Of a stretch of DNA of 64,000 nt, positions 47,273 to 58,437 are shown piece after piece. How positions within the stretch are numbered: the first letter of the stretch is position 1; each line of letters starts with the position of its first letter. The notes under the pieces were generated by a model. It did not search any database. It worked only from the letters and a program-made list of their open reading frames with translations, and was not told the DNA's origin. Position numbers and translations under genes: made by a program. The DNA is from Tieghemostelium lacteum (Eukaryota > Evosea > Eumycetozoa > Dictyosteliales > Raperosteliaceae), in contig LODT01000001.1 of the NCBI GenBank assembly GCA_001606155.1, positions 992,001 to 1,056,000 of the forward strand. Reading direction: 5' to 3'.

Positions 47273-48406
47273 ATGAAGTGTGCTCTTATTATTTTAATAT
47301 TTATTTCTATTTATTTAGATATTGCTGTCTCTCAACAATATTGTGATGTTGTTGGAGCTTGTGTAGAAGAGAATGGTAAATGCACAGGTGACGGTTACTT
47401 AAGTAATTTTTTAGATAATCCTTTAAGCTTTAGATCTTATGATTTAAATTTATTAATGTGTGGAAGTGGTTTATATTGTCGTTATATTAATGATGAATAT
47501 GGATTTTGTGCTCCAGTTGCAGCAATTGGTGAAAATTGTGATGAACACTCTAATTGTTACAATGGTGCTTATTGTTACCATCCAACCAATCTCGTTTCCA
47601 GTCCAAATACATGTCAATGGGCACCCTACCTAACTTTGAACCAATCATGTGAAACAACTTTACAGTGTGTCGAAGGTCTAGAATGTGATATTACAGAAGG
47701 TATTTGTGTAGTAGTTCCACTTTCTTCTGATATAACCTGTTCATCACCTAATCAGTGCCTTTCAACTCAGTATTGTAATAACGAAGGTTCCTGTGTTGAC
47801 TTAATTCCAGATAATGGTGATTGTACAGATCCTGAACTTTTACCATGTGTACCAACATCCTATTGCACCCCAGTGACAGGTGGTGGACTAAAATGTATAC
47901 CTGCATACAGTTTAAGTGAAAATGCTCCTTGTGAAACCACAAAAGTTTGTGATATTTCACAATCACTATATTGCTCTATTGGTACTGCTAAATGCACAAA
48001 AATAGAATTTACACCATCAGATACCAACTGTACCAACAGTAATTGTAACATATTTGAATCATGTCAATGTAATGGTGATGATACTTCATTAGGTAGTTGC
48101 AAGTCATTTTTCTTTAAAAACCCATCAGAATGCAAAGCCTCATCAGTAGCTCTACTACAATGTCTATCAACAAATAAGTGTCCATCACTATTCAATCAAT
48201 ATATTAACCCATTAGCTCCCGGTGCATGTGGTTATTCTAATTGTGCCTCTGAATTCTGTGACTATGTAACAAATTGTATACAACAAGGCGAAGGTTGTAA
48301 TATTGATCCATTAGCTGGAACTATTTGCACTGCTTCATCATCATCTTTTCTATCAGTATCCATTCCTATAGTAGTTCTAGCACTTTTGGTTTCTTTTATA
48401 TTTTAA
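47273..48406 (+). CDS. Cys-rich, probably GPI-anchored surface protein
   Basis: 377 residues from ATG at 47273; a GTG 33 bp earlier is not needed. A signal peptide (MKCALIILIFISIYLDIAVS) precedes repeated Cys modules (CDVVGACVEENGKC, CRYINDEYGFC, CDEHSNCYNGAYC, CETTLQCVEGLECD, CTDPELLPCVPTSYC), reminiscent of the Cys-rich repeats of protist surface proteins. It ends in a Ser-rich spacer and a bare hydrophobic tail (VSIPIVVLALLVSFIF) with no cytosolic residues, the usual GPI-attachment signal. Function unknown; cell-surface or extracellular-matrix protein. Confidence 0.75.
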   Translation: MKCALIILIFISIYLDIAVSQQYCDVVGACVEENGKCTGDGYLSNFLDNPLSFRSYDLNLLMCGSGLYCRYINDEYGFCAPVAAIGENCDEHSNCYNGAYCYHPTNLVSSPNTCQWAPYLTLNQSCETTLQCVEGLECDITEGICVVVPLSSDITCSSPNQCLSTQYCNNEGSCVDLIPDNGDCTDPELLPCVPTSYCTPVTGGGLKCIPAYSLSENAPCETTKVCDISQSLYCSIGTAKCTKIEFTPSDTNCTNSNCNIFESCQCNGDDTSLGSCKSFFFKNPSECKASSVALLQCLSTNKCPSLFNQYINPLAPGACGYSNCASEFCDYVTNCIQQGEGCNIDPLAGTICTASSSSFLSVSIPIVVLALLVSFIF

Positions 48407-48477
48407 ATGAATAAAATATGAAACTAAATTAAAATTTATGAATATAAATAAAATTCCTATTTGGTACATTCTTTAAT

Positions 48478-50313
48478 TTATTGATTGTGACCATATATTA
48501 ATAGTTTCCAATAATTTAAAGTACCATTTTGGGTAGAGGTAAGATATTGATTATCAGTAACTGTTAGTGTCCAAATACCTTTAGAAGACTCACCTAAACA
48601 TCTCATTGTTGTAAATTTCCAATTATCATAATTTGGATTAGGATCACGATGTTGTTCAGCAAGTATACTATTGGTTTTTGAAGGTGATTCGAGACTCACT
48701 GATAACTTACCTCTAATGGGATGCATGGCTGTAAATACAATTTCAACATGTTCAATAACTATATCTTCTGGAATATCCAATGTGGATTTAATAGTCTGAC
48801 CAGGTAACAATGGTTGATTGACATAATTGATTCGAATAGGTATCTGAATGTATTCATTCAAAGTCTTCCAATTTTGTGTTAAATTAAATGCAGCCTGTGC
48901 ATCTACTAGTCCATACCCATATTTATGGTTCACCCAGTGTCCAGCACCATTTTGAATCCAATCACTATCCAAAGGGTCATTAATTCTAGTAGACAAAATC
49001 AGAATATGTTGAATATCTCTCCATGTCAATAAAGGGTTAGCTTGTAGAAGAAGAGCGACAACTCCTGATACTTGAGGTGCAGTAGCAGAAGTTCCACCAA
49101 ACCCCATATTACAACCATCTAGGTATTTATGTGTAGCTCCACTTGTAATAATGGAATGATTTCCACCAGAACTTGGAGCAGTGACATGCAATGCTGCACA
49201 AGGTTCTGAATAATAAGTATGTTTACCTTGAAAATCACATGCAGCAACTGTAATTACAAATCTTGAATTGGCATAACCATCATAATTACAATTATCACCA
49301 TTCTTACCACCGTTTCCACCAGCCCATACATATACAGATCCAAGACCACCTCTACCATATTTTATAGACTTTGAGATGGCCCATCTCGTTAGGAATCCTG
49401 GGCCATCAAGTCGCATTGCGTCGTCATTAGGACCCCAACTCGACGAATAAATTGCATTTAAATCATTTCTATAACTCAATGCTTTAGCTTCCATAATATC
49501 TGTTGTAGGTCCACTTAGTAATCTTATACCTGAAATCATAGCTCTATACGATACACCAACACCACACATTCTATTGTCTCTAGCTGCTACAACTCCAGCA
49601 ACTGAAGTCCCATGATAATCACGATAGCTTCCAAAAGGATCACTATCATTTCCATTAAAATCCCAAGAACCTTCAGGAAAGTATGCATCTATAATCTCAG
49701 TGTGATTCCATTGAAGCCCATCATCAACAACAGCCACAATTACACCGCTACCTGTAAGACCTTGACTGTACAGTGGTAATACATTGATATCAATTGGTGT
49801 ATCTATAGATTCATCCCTAGACATCTGATCAAAAGGGAATGTTTTCTCGTGAAGATGCCACTGTTGAGGAAATAAAGGGTCATCTGGAAGTGACCACAGC
49901 ATTATATCTCTGTGAAACCTGTATCTTTGAAATTGTCTTTCCACCACTTTGACACTATCATTATTAAGATTAAGATTATCAATTAAATGCGGAGGTATCT
50001 CTACTAGATGATGTTCATCTGATATCGATTCGAGATATCTCAAACCCTGAGTATTTTCAAGTATCTTTTGAATGTCTACTGTAGGATCATCACTCTGCAC
50101 TATATAATGATCTGTATTGATTTTTAAATTTGCTAATTCTGTTTTCTCTTCATCTGTCAGTGAGTCTATATCTGAGTAAACAATGGTGTTAGAGATGGTG
50201 TGTCTGGGGTTCCTTTTGATGGGTTCTTTATTCAAATACCTACCCAAATTATATACATATGATATTAAAAAGACTATAAACAAACAAGAAATAAATATAT
50301 TATTACAATTCAT
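48478..50313 (-). CDS. Kexin/furin-like proprotein convertase (subtilase S8B)
   Basis: Single exon, 611 residues. An N-terminal signal/anchor (FISCLFIVFLISYVY) is followed by a prodomain to about residue 135, the subtilisin domain (about 145-455) and a P/Homo B domain (about 475-611, with HPIRGKLSVSLESPS and GIWTLTVTDN). Catalytic triad: Asp197 in VVDDGLQ, His234 in DYHGTSVAG, Ser409 in FGGTSATAP; oxyanion Asn334 in WAGGNGG. QWHLH and DDPLFPQ before the triad are typical of the kexin branch. Unlike furins it reads HGTSVAG instead of HGTRCAG, and it has no C-terminal transmembrane helix. Expected to cleave secreted precursors after basic residues in the late secretory pathway or outside the cell. 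Confidence 0.92.
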   Translation of the reverse strand: MNCNNIFISCLFIVFLISYVYNLGRYLNKEPIKRNPRHTISNTIVYSDIDSLTDEEKTELANLKINTDHYIVQSDDPTVDIQKILENTQGLRYLESISDEHHLVEIPPHLIDNLNLNNDSVKVVERQFQRYRFHRDIMLWSLPDDPLFPQQWHLHEKTFPFDQMSRDESIDTPIDINVLPLYSQGLTGSGVIVAVVDDGLQWNHTEIIDAYFPEGSWDFNGNDSDPFGSYRDYHGTSVAGVVAARDNRMCGVGVSYRAMISGIRLLSGPTTDIMEAKALSYRNDLNAIYSSSWGPNDDAMRLDGPGFLTRWAISKSIKYGRGGLGSVYVWAGGNGGKNGDNCNYDGYANSRFVITVAACDFQGKHTYYSEPCAALHVTAPSSGGNHSIITSGATHKYLDGCNMGFGGTSATAPQVSGVVALLLQANPLLTWRDIQHILILSTRINDPLDSDWIQNGAGHWVNHKYGYGLVDAQAAFNLTQNWKTLNEYIQIPIRINYVNQPLLPGQTIKSTLDIPEDIVIEHVEIVFTAMHPIRGKLSVSLESPSKTNSILAEQHRDPNPNYDNWKFTTMRCLGESSKGIWTLTVTDNQYLTSTQNGTLNYWKLLIYGHNQ

Positions 50314-50484
50314 TTACTTTTATACAAATGAATAATTTAATTTACACATTAGACAGATTTTTTATAAAAAAACAAAAAACAAACTCTTATTTTTAAAAAC
50401 GTTGATTTCTTGGAGATTCATTTTTGAAAAATCGGTGAGTGGTGTTAGCGTGGGGGGATGGTAATTTATTTATTTTTTTAATTT

Positions 50485-51563
50485 TTATATTCTTGAACCC
50501 AAAGAAAAGAATCTGATATTATTATCCAAAACTTGATAGTGAATGGGATTTGCTCTGTGGAATGAATCATTTATATCTTTTTGTAAGAACTCAATCTATG
50601 AATAATGTAATTGGTTAGTTAGAGAGGGGGTTTGTAAATTCAATAAGATGTAAATGTATAATGTATACATACTTGACCATCAATATCTTTAGAGTAACCT
50701 GATTTTAAACCATGTATATTAATAGTTAGATCAGATTCGTATTGTAATAGGTTATAGTATTTAGAATCTTCATCACAATCGGAATGAAAAAGGGATATCA
50801 ATGTACAGGTATTTGAATGTTCTTTAACATAGCTATTCAGATATTGAAGAAAGTTCATTATCAATATGAATGAATCTTGACTGCTATAGTAACTAGTAAG
50901 AATATTCAAATTATCAATAATAAAATAACATTTAGTTTGAGTAGGTCCAAACTTTTTTAAAGACTGCTGATGATATTCAATAAATTCTTGATAGATTCTA
51001 TGTAGAATCGATTTGAGTTCCTCTTGTTTTTGTGTTTTTTTATCTGCTTCTTTTTGAGATTGTTGTTGAAGTAGTGTTGCTGTACTGACATTATCAATCA
51101 GTGATTTAATTGGAAATGGTGCAAAACCCTGACTGATAGAATCAAGAGGTGGTTCATCCTCTAGACCTAACTCCTCTAGTTGTTCTATTCTCTGCTCTTT
51201 AATCCACTGATAGGGGTTAGAGAGACCATTTATGAATGAAAATGAACTTTTTCCATTCTCCATTGTCAGATTGTATCCAAGTTTTCTACCGACATTGAAG
51301 TAGTTATAAAGTGATTGGTTGAGTCCCAACAAAATACAAGTAGAAGTAGATATAGTAGGACCATTACTACCGCTATTGATCTTTGATTGGTTTTGGTTAT
51401 TCTTAAAGATTGACTGTAGGAAATAATGAATCAGAAATGATCCATCTGACTCCAGTGTATCTGTAATTAATAAAAGTTTTCCTGTGGGTATTGATTTAAT
51501 AGGTTCGCCATCATCACCCAAAACATCTTCATAATACCAATTCAAATGTGAGAACAAATCCAT
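50485..51563 (-). CDS. elp6: Elongator complex subunit ELP6
   Basis: RecA-like subunit of the ELP4-5-6 ring of Elongator, which modifies wobble uridines in tRNA. Exons 51563-50673 and 50595-50485 (77-nt intron, phase 0), 333 residues. Start chosen at MDLFSHLNWYY; the frame extends further up but without an ATG. Matching blocks: GKLLLITDTLESDGSFLIHYFL, VGRKLGYNLTMENGKSSFSF, a Walker B-like CYFIIDNLNILTSYY, GYSKDIDGQ, and in exon 2 HYQVLDNNIRFFSLG, which matches the C-terminal ELP6 block. About 65 residues of low complexity lie in the middle. As in other ELP6 proteins there is no Walker A motif. Confidence 0.9.
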
Positions 51564-51970
51564 TTTATAAAAATGAGAAAAAATGTAAAAAATGTAAAAA
51601 AACAATGAATAATTAATAATGACAGTGGTGATGTTGGAGGTGAGATACTATATTTGGAAAAAAGTCTATCTTCCATCTTCACCACCTCTAATTACTCCAT
51701 TATTTAAAAAAAAATTTTGATTTACTTAGAAGCAAAACTTTATAGCCTAGTTTGATAAATAATTGATAGTTATCTAGATAATGATAGGAATAATTTAGTA
51801 CTAAAAAACTAGTAGTTTTTTATAAAGTTTATTTTGTTTATATAGTAGTTAATTTGTCTTGATGACATAATTATAACTTGTGTAATCTTAAGTAATGATG
51901 ATCTATTATATTTGAATTTGGATAGTTGTGAAACCCATCTAACAGTTTATTGACACCTTCATTTCATCAG
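51564..51970. other. Intergenic spacer
   Basis: About 400 bp between the ELP6 start (-) and the broken gene to the right (+). Nothing coding or structured was recognised; 51600-51720 should hold the ELP6 promoter. Confidence 0.5.
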
Positions 51971-53284
51971 GAAATGATTCCCAAGTATATTATTGGTTTT
52001 TGAAAGAGGACATAATTTTTTGTAGAAATGGTTTATTAAAGAAGTTATTAGAAACCGATAATGCTAAAGTATTGCTCTTATTATTTGAATTCCAATTAAA
52101 ACAATCAGTTTATTTAAATATTGAGGGCTATGACATTGAATATGATAACAAAACAATACCATTACCTTCTTTAGTAAAGGTATATTACATAGTTTTATAA
52201 AACTATTATATTAATGTGGTTCTAACTTTCTTTTTAAAATATTTTCATATTTAGGCTTTGAAGGTGATCCAAAACCAACATTCAGGGTCAAAAACAATGG
52301 CCAATTTTACCAATTTAGCAAATGAAATGATATTAACAGTTTACCATGCAAAGATTGGAGAGATATAATACCAAAAATTGAAAAATATTATTTTGCTTTA
52401 TATTTTGAATCTAATATAACTCAGCTTTGGAATCTCAAGGATAAAAACAATTTGGAATTAGATATATCAACACGTTTAAGAAAGTTACTATTTGATAAAG
52501 AGTTTTCGGAAGCATTTGGAAAATCAATCTACTACCTTGTTGTTACTCCATCAGAAATATCTGCTCTACCTACTCTTCCAAATCTAGAAGAACTCACATT
52601 CAATCTAGATGAAGGTGATAACGATATATCAGATGTTGATAAACATTTGCCATCAAATGTTACCTCTATTGGTATCGTCGTGACAAGTTACCCTACTCAA
52701 TATAACATTTTTGAGTGAAGATGGTTACAATGGTAGTCTATATATATACGATGTTGCCAAGATGTATGCATCAATCTTAAGAAACCAAAGATTCAAGATA
52801 CAAATTAAAAGAGGCACTTTCACCAAATACACCAATGAAGTATTTAAACAGCTTCCATTTATTCATGTTGGTATTTATAGGGCGGTATTCACTGATACAC
52901 TATAAAGAAGATATAGCAAATGTTGAAGATTACATCCTTATTCACCCAAGATTTAAAGACAGATTCACATCATTCAATTTGGTTCAAGTAGAAAGAACAG
53001 TTGAAAGAGTTGAGACTGAGGGTATTGCTCTTAGCACTTGGAGAACATTAAATACTCTGGATGAAAATTATCATATCGATGGTGTTGTTCAAACTAGATT
53101 AAGAATCAAATTGGTACAACCTCCTCAAACAAGTAGTTCTCACAAGAGAAAGGGTAAGGATGATAATGACGAAAATTTGTCTGAGAAGTATGAATCATTG
53201 AAGAAATATACTAGACTTTTAGAGATGGATAATGAGGCAAAAGATAATGTAATTATAACCAAATTTTTGGAAAAACATATTTAG
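51971..53284 (+). pseudogene. Broken F-box-like gene of a dictyostelid expanded family
   Basis: Coding sequence runs through several frames on one strand. SGNDSQVYYWFLKEDIIF to PLPSLVK is followed by an apparent intron (52181-52255, GTATAT...TTTAG), then ALKVIQNQHS and FTNLANEMIL. There the frame changes to LPCKDWRDIIPKIEKYYF and runs to YPTQYNIF, a stop near 52718, then SEDGYNGSLYIYDVAKMY in the next frame, and a third change near 52880 into GRYSLIHYKEDI. The final part (VETEGIALSTWRTL, a Lys/Asp-rich tail) ends at 53284. The LANEMIL + LPCKDW pattern is F-box-like, as in lineage-specific dictyostelid families. Two changes fall at homopolymers (T5 at 52708, GGG near 52880), so sequencing error is possible, but three within 600 bp argue for a real pseudogene. 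Confidence 0.65.
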
Positions 53285-53302
53285 GGTAGGTTATTAAAAA
53301 AT

Positions 53303-53321
53303 TGTGGGGACAGTCCCCACA
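53303..53321. repeat. GC-rich perfect hairpin
   Basis: TGTGGGGA, a CAG loop, then TCCCCACA: an 8-bp perfect stem in an otherwise A/T-rich stretch, just past the 3' end of both the F-box-like pseudogene and the hAT remnant. CAGTCCCCACACCCC starting at the loop would suit a hAT terminal repeat, but no matching partner was found. Confidence 0.5.
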
Positions 53322-53381
53322 CCCCAAGGGATGTTCATATTATCATTATAACATTATCAACGTTGTAACGCAAACTTTGAT

Positions 53382-53800
53382 TTAAATTTGAATTAAATAT
53401 GAATTTTTTATTTTGGAATTGTGTTGATTTTCAGAAATAAACTCTTGATATTGTTTTAATAGCATAGATTCAGTAATTGTTTTTGTTGATAAAGAGGATC
53501 TATTAGCCGTGACCAGATCAGGTAACATTGTGAATGATCTTTCTAGAAATACTGATGTTGGTAATATCCCAAGATAGCATTGGGCCATTTTATAAAGAAC
53601 TGGAAACTGATCCTTTTAAAAAAAGGTAGGTTGGTATACCAAAAATCTTGAATAGTTAACCTATCTATTTCATTTTTGGACAGTTTAGATAATCTTCAAT
53701 TTCGTCCCTTTCTTCATCCTCCTCGTCATTCACAATATAAAGTAGATAGTCACTGTCCTCTGTTTCGACATTATCTTGATTATTTAAAATTTTATTTTTC
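53382..53800 (-). mobile_element. hAT transposase remnant (C-terminal dimerisation region)
   Basis: The minus strand encodes the end of a hAT transposase. An acidic stretch VNDEEDEERDEIEDYLNCPK (about 53675-53735) leads, after one frame change, to IDRLTIQDFWYTNLPFF (about 53625-53672) and, after another, to DQFPVLYKMAQCYLGILPTS, then VFLERSFTM and TANRSSLSTKTI up to a stop at 53382. The FP-L-A-yLgI-PTS-ERSF order is the hATC domain. The catalytic RNase H part and the N-terminal zinc finger are absent. A decayed DNA transposon. Confidence 0.8.
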
Positions 53801-53950
53801 TATAAAGCTACAATTTATATAATTTATGTTAAATTTATTTACATTAAAGTATATTTTTATGACAAAATAAATTAATACTTTGATTTAAAAGAGGTAGATA
53901 ACTAATGATATTAAAAATTTTTAAGCAACTAATCTACCCATCTTTCTTAG

Positions 53951-54073
53951 AAATTAGGCATTCCCAAAGAACAAAAAGAAGGCTTTTTTAAAAGTTTTAT
54001 TGCATTTGAGATTGTAGATGAAAACCTATTTGAATGGAGAGCATATGTAGAAGGACCACCAGAAACAGACTAG
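53951..54073 (+). pseudogene. Ubiquitin-conjugating (E2)-like fragment
   Basis: Forty codons after an acceptor-like TTTCTTAG, starting KLGIPKEQKEGFFKSF and ending ENLFEWRAYVEGPPETD before a stop. F-W-x-a-x-(V/I)-x-GP-x-x-T is the strand 2/3 signature of E2 enzymes. The following E2 parts (the HPN motif and active Cys) were not found downstream. Looks like an isolated exon from a decayed or copied gene. Confidence 0.4.
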
Positions 54074-54261
54074 TAAGCACAACAACAACTAGAGGAAAAT
54101 GTAATAAATGCGATTGTACAGAGTTCCAACCTAGAAGTATAAGATCACTTATATGCTTTTTATATATGTCACCTTTTTGAAAGAGTCAGAATTGAATTAG
54201 AAAATGATTTTTTAAAAACAATAGAAATCTCTAAATTACAGACTCTTCTGACTGAACTGTT

Positions 54262-54996
54262 TCAAAACATCACGAAACATTACAAGAGGTTAAATATTGC
54301 TATGCAGCTGCAGTTTCTTTAAAGTACTTTAACCAATTGAAATTATTCTTAAGTGATCTCTTCCAACATACCAAAAACATTCAGAACCTCCTTCACGAAC
54401 TACCATTTACATTGAAAACAAAATGTATATATAAAACTACAATAGAAAATAGAAAATCAAAGAATTTCCTTGAACAGTATAAATTCATTGCCAAAAACTG
54501 TACACAACTCTGTCTGCCCTTTCCTAGTACTCAAATAGCACCAGAATTCTGTGAAAGTGCTAATTTTGAAAAACTAGAGAAATTAACATTAGTTAACAAT
54601 ACCTCATTGTGTACTATTATGCCACTCCTATCACCAATTTTTAAATTAAAAACTCTAATTTTAACAATACCACTAGAAATGGATATTTTGAAATTGATAT
54701 TGCAATATCTAGAGACTCTTACTATCAATAGTAAAACATTACAACCGAATGTCTTCAATATCTCTATGATATTGTTAATACCATTACTTCAGCAAATTTC
54801 AAATTCTTTGATTTGGCAATTAAACAATCTAATGACTATAAAAATGGTAAATTGCAACCAACAAATCTCATCAAAACACATTTCATTAAAAAAAAGTAAT
54901 ATTTATTACAAAAAAAATAAATATAAAAGAAACCACAACATAAAAAGGATTATTATTACAAGTCTTTTCATATTTAAGATTTATTTTGGTACTTAA
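54262..54996 (+). pseudogene. Degraded gene fragment, unidentified
   Basis: One frame reads from ETLQEVKYCYAAAVSLKYF through FLSDLFQHTKNIQNLLHELPF, CTQLCLPFPSTQIAPEFCES and leucine-rich LEKLTLVNNTSL / LKTLILTIPLEMD to a Lys-rich end at 54996, with no start codon. Upstream, 54170-54310 continues in another frame (LFERVRIELENDFLKTIEI). The Leu pattern suggests a decayed LRR-type gene of the same sort as its neighbours. It has no visible promoter. Confidence 0.4.
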
Positions 54997-55083
54997 ACTT
55001 AAATATATTTTTAATCAAATTATGCAAATGAAAAAAAATTGAAATTTTAAGTGGAATTGATTGAATAATAAAATTGATTTTAT

Positions 55084-57681
55084 TTAAAGATTTTCAAAGA
55101 ATTCAGACATATTAGAAAATCTATTGTTATCTTTGTTTTCACTGTTATCCAATTTAATCTTTTTGGTTTTACTATCCTTTTCTTTTTCTTTTTGGTGCAG
55201 GTCAGGAGATTGTGATAAATCTTTGTTTTGGTTGACATTATCTGAAGTTTGATTGGATTTGGTTGTCAGCATACTATCCATAAATTTATTAAATAGTGAT
55301 CCTACTGATGGAATAATATGAGATGCACCACTGAAAAGACTGGTAATGGCACTTTGTGTATTGATTACAGTTGATGAAGATGTACTTGGAGCTGTTTGAT
55401 CGGCATCTTCTTGCATCTCATCTCTTTGTAAATCAGCTAGAGTTCTCTTTTTGTCTTTTTGTACTTTTTGTTGTTGTTGTTTTTGTTGTTTTTTAGTCAA
55501 TTGTAGTGTTGTTGGAATTGGTTGAGTTTGTGCTGATTCTGAGTTGACAATTTCATAACCAATCATTAAATTTTCAAAATTTCTGAGAATGACTCTGGAT
55601 CGATCGAATATCATCTCTCTAGTTGACCAACTACTGCTGAGGTCTATTTGATGTACTAGTTTATGAGTTTCAGTATTGTATATTAACAGACGTTCTCCAT
55701 TGTCTGATTTAATGAGATAACAGTATTGGTCTTGGTCAACAGCTGCATGGAGGATATGAAGATTGGCAACGGTGACTAAACTATTACTTTCAATATCCCA
55801 AATTGCAGAACTGTGATCGGAATATAAAAGTAACATTTGATATCTAGATTGAGATTTAATGATACTTTGGAACTGAACAACAGTATTTTGTCTGAGAGAT
55901 GTAAATACCTGCAGTAAATGGAACTCTTGTAGAGACCATACTACAGATACATGTTGGAAAGATACAGTAAACACTGAACCATCTGGTGAGAAACATGGTG
56001 TGGAACTACAATCTAGGTTCTTGTAAGAGCCTTGATAGGCACAAGTCCAATAAACCTTGTTGGCGTGTTGTTGACCTCCAATTTTTCTATCTTTTTCTTG
56101 TGACCATAGTTTAAAATCGTTCTTTGACTGTGTCAATAGTGTTGGTAGACTAGGATGGAATGCCATTGCGGTTATTTGTGTATAGTGTGGTTGGGCAATA
56201 GAGAATAGACATTGGTATCCTGTGTCTGTGTATTGCCAGAACTTGAGATGTTGGGTTGGTACAATAGCATGAATAGGTCCACTTTCAAAAGTAGCTAAAA
56301 GTGGTAGAGTAGGATGCAATGAAAAACATTGGACAATAGATTGGTCAACGAGTATACCTTTTTTCTGACGTTTTGACAAACTTTTAGTAACCTCAGTGGA
56401 GAGCATGGAATTTAGTGGAGGTACTACTGTAATCTCTTTTTGTACACTATTATTTTGGTAGTTGAAGAACTGAATATTACCAGTACTGGAATTGACCATT
56501 AACTGTGATCTGGGGTCTGGAAGCAGCTGTGAAGTTGATGTTTGAGGTTGAATATATCTCAACAGTTTCAGAATAAGTTTATTGCTGAGATTGACTATAG
56601 CAATGGCATTGGTATCCAAACATACAGCAGCCCTCTTATTTTCGTAGTCCAGTGAAATGTGTTTAATCACACCTTCTAATCCTGACACAAAATCTTTCTT
56701 TCTTATTGAATTCTGACTTATCAAAACTGTGTTTTCAAAACCACCGGTATAAAGTGATGATCCATCTTGTGCATATTCCATAGCATTGATGATACCCTTA
56801 TGCCAATGAACATAATTTGTAATTTTTAATTGATCAATTGGCAATTGAATGCTTATAGAGACATAATTGATTCTACCAATTGCATTTCCAAACACCAAAA
56901 CATTGTCATTGTCTTTTTGTGTGTGAATTTTTGGCATAAAACACATAATGGAAATTTGGAATTCCGAAACAAATGGTCTTTGTAATTGTGATTGACCTGA
57001 TGTGTCAATCAATATAATCTGTAGTTTACCAATGAGTACTGCTATTAATTTACCATCAGGTGACAATGCAAATTGTTTTAAACCCTCTTTACTTTTTTTA
57101 TCTATACTGTTTTCATTTGACAATTTATAGATTACTTTTCTATCTGAAACTGTGTTACTGTCCCTAACAAGTGACAAAACCTCTACACTGTCATTATATA
57201 ATAAAAATAACTGATTTTCATTGGTTGGGTTTACTTTAAGATCTCTTAATTTCTGATTTGGTTTCAGAGATATCAAACAATCACCATTCTTTCCTGTTGA
57301 CTTTATCTTATCTAAAATGTTTTTCTTTACATCAAATGTATAAATATATCCTTGTAATGTAGATACATATATTTTCTGTACATTTGAGTTATTTGATCTC
57401 TTTGTAACCATTTGTAATATTCTATCATCTTCCTCAATGGATACAATCACTGTTGGCAATGATAGATTATTTACATTATATATTTTAATATTATTTTCAT
57501 TGGCAATTAATAATTGTCTAAATTAAATTATAATATCATATTAGCTAATCTTTAATTTTATCTATATAAATATCCTATGTTGATCAAATATATACTCTGT
57601 ATCTATAAATATTGGTTTTATATTAACAATGGATCCACCTTTTAATGTTTCTATTCTTTTCCATAGATTCTTAGTTTCCAT
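55084..57681 (-). CDS. wdr75: WDR75/Utp17 (Nan1), U3 snoRNP t-UTP WD-repeat protein
   Basis: Nucleolar t-UTP subcomplex protein needed for pre-rRNA transcription and 18S processing. Exons 57681-57596 and 57517-55084 (78-nt intron, GTATAT...TTTAG, phase 2), 839 residues versus 830 in human. Exon 1 begins METKNLWKRIETLKGGSIV; the join gives PIFIDTE/QLLIANENNIKIYNV, the first WD blade. Landmarks shared with WDR75: HWHKGIINAMEYAQDGSSLYTGG, DPRSQLMVNSSTGNIQF, HPSLPTLLTQSKNDFKLW, VYWTCAYQGSYKNLDCSSTP and VSFQHVSVVWSL. After about residue 650 the sequence is Gln/Lys-rich, then has SLFSGASHIIPSVGSLFNKF, the family's C-terminal motif, and a Lys/Asp tail. Confidence 0.93.
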
Positions 57682-57858
57682 AGTTTTATCTTATCAAATT
57701 ATGAATCAAAAAACGAGTCGAATCAAAAAAACGACTAATTTTTTTTTTTGATAAAAAAATATGTAACACTCTCATATCGGTATCTCTTTGTTTTGAAATA
57801 ATTAGGTTTTTTATTTGTATATATAAATTAAAAAGGTTTATTCCAGTCTTACATTAAC

Positions 57859-58405
57859 TTATAAGGGAAGTTCAAATGATTTTTCTTTGTCTTCAGAATC
57901 TGAGGTTGGGGTTAAAGGTGAAACGGTTGGGTCGGCACCAAATAATGAGGTAAAGTCACGTTTTGGTGTTGAGGTTTTAGTACTATTTGAGGATATTGAA
58001 ACACCTCCAAAGAGTGAGTCAGAATCAAATGTAGAGGCACTAGATGAACTTGTGGATTTTGGTTTAATATCAAATGAGAATGTATCATCACCGCCAAAGA
58101 GATTACCACCAGTTGAGACTGGAGTGGTTGTGCTACTTGGTGCACCGAAAAAGTCATCAGAGAAGAAATCTTTCTTCTTTGAAGCACTGTTAGAAGTTGT
58201 TGGTTTGTCTTCAATTGAAAATGGTTGTTCATCTTCCAATTCAAAACTAAATTTCTTTGGTGTTTTCTTTTCAGCTTCATCTGGTTTAGTGATTGGAGTT
58301 GAAATTTCAGATGTTGCCTCTTCAGTTGTAGTGGTGGTAGTTGGTTGTTGTTCTTCTTTAACTTCAGATTCTTTAGTTTCTTCAGTTATAGTTGTTTTCT
58401 CTTGT

Positions 58406-58437
<32 letters not shown>

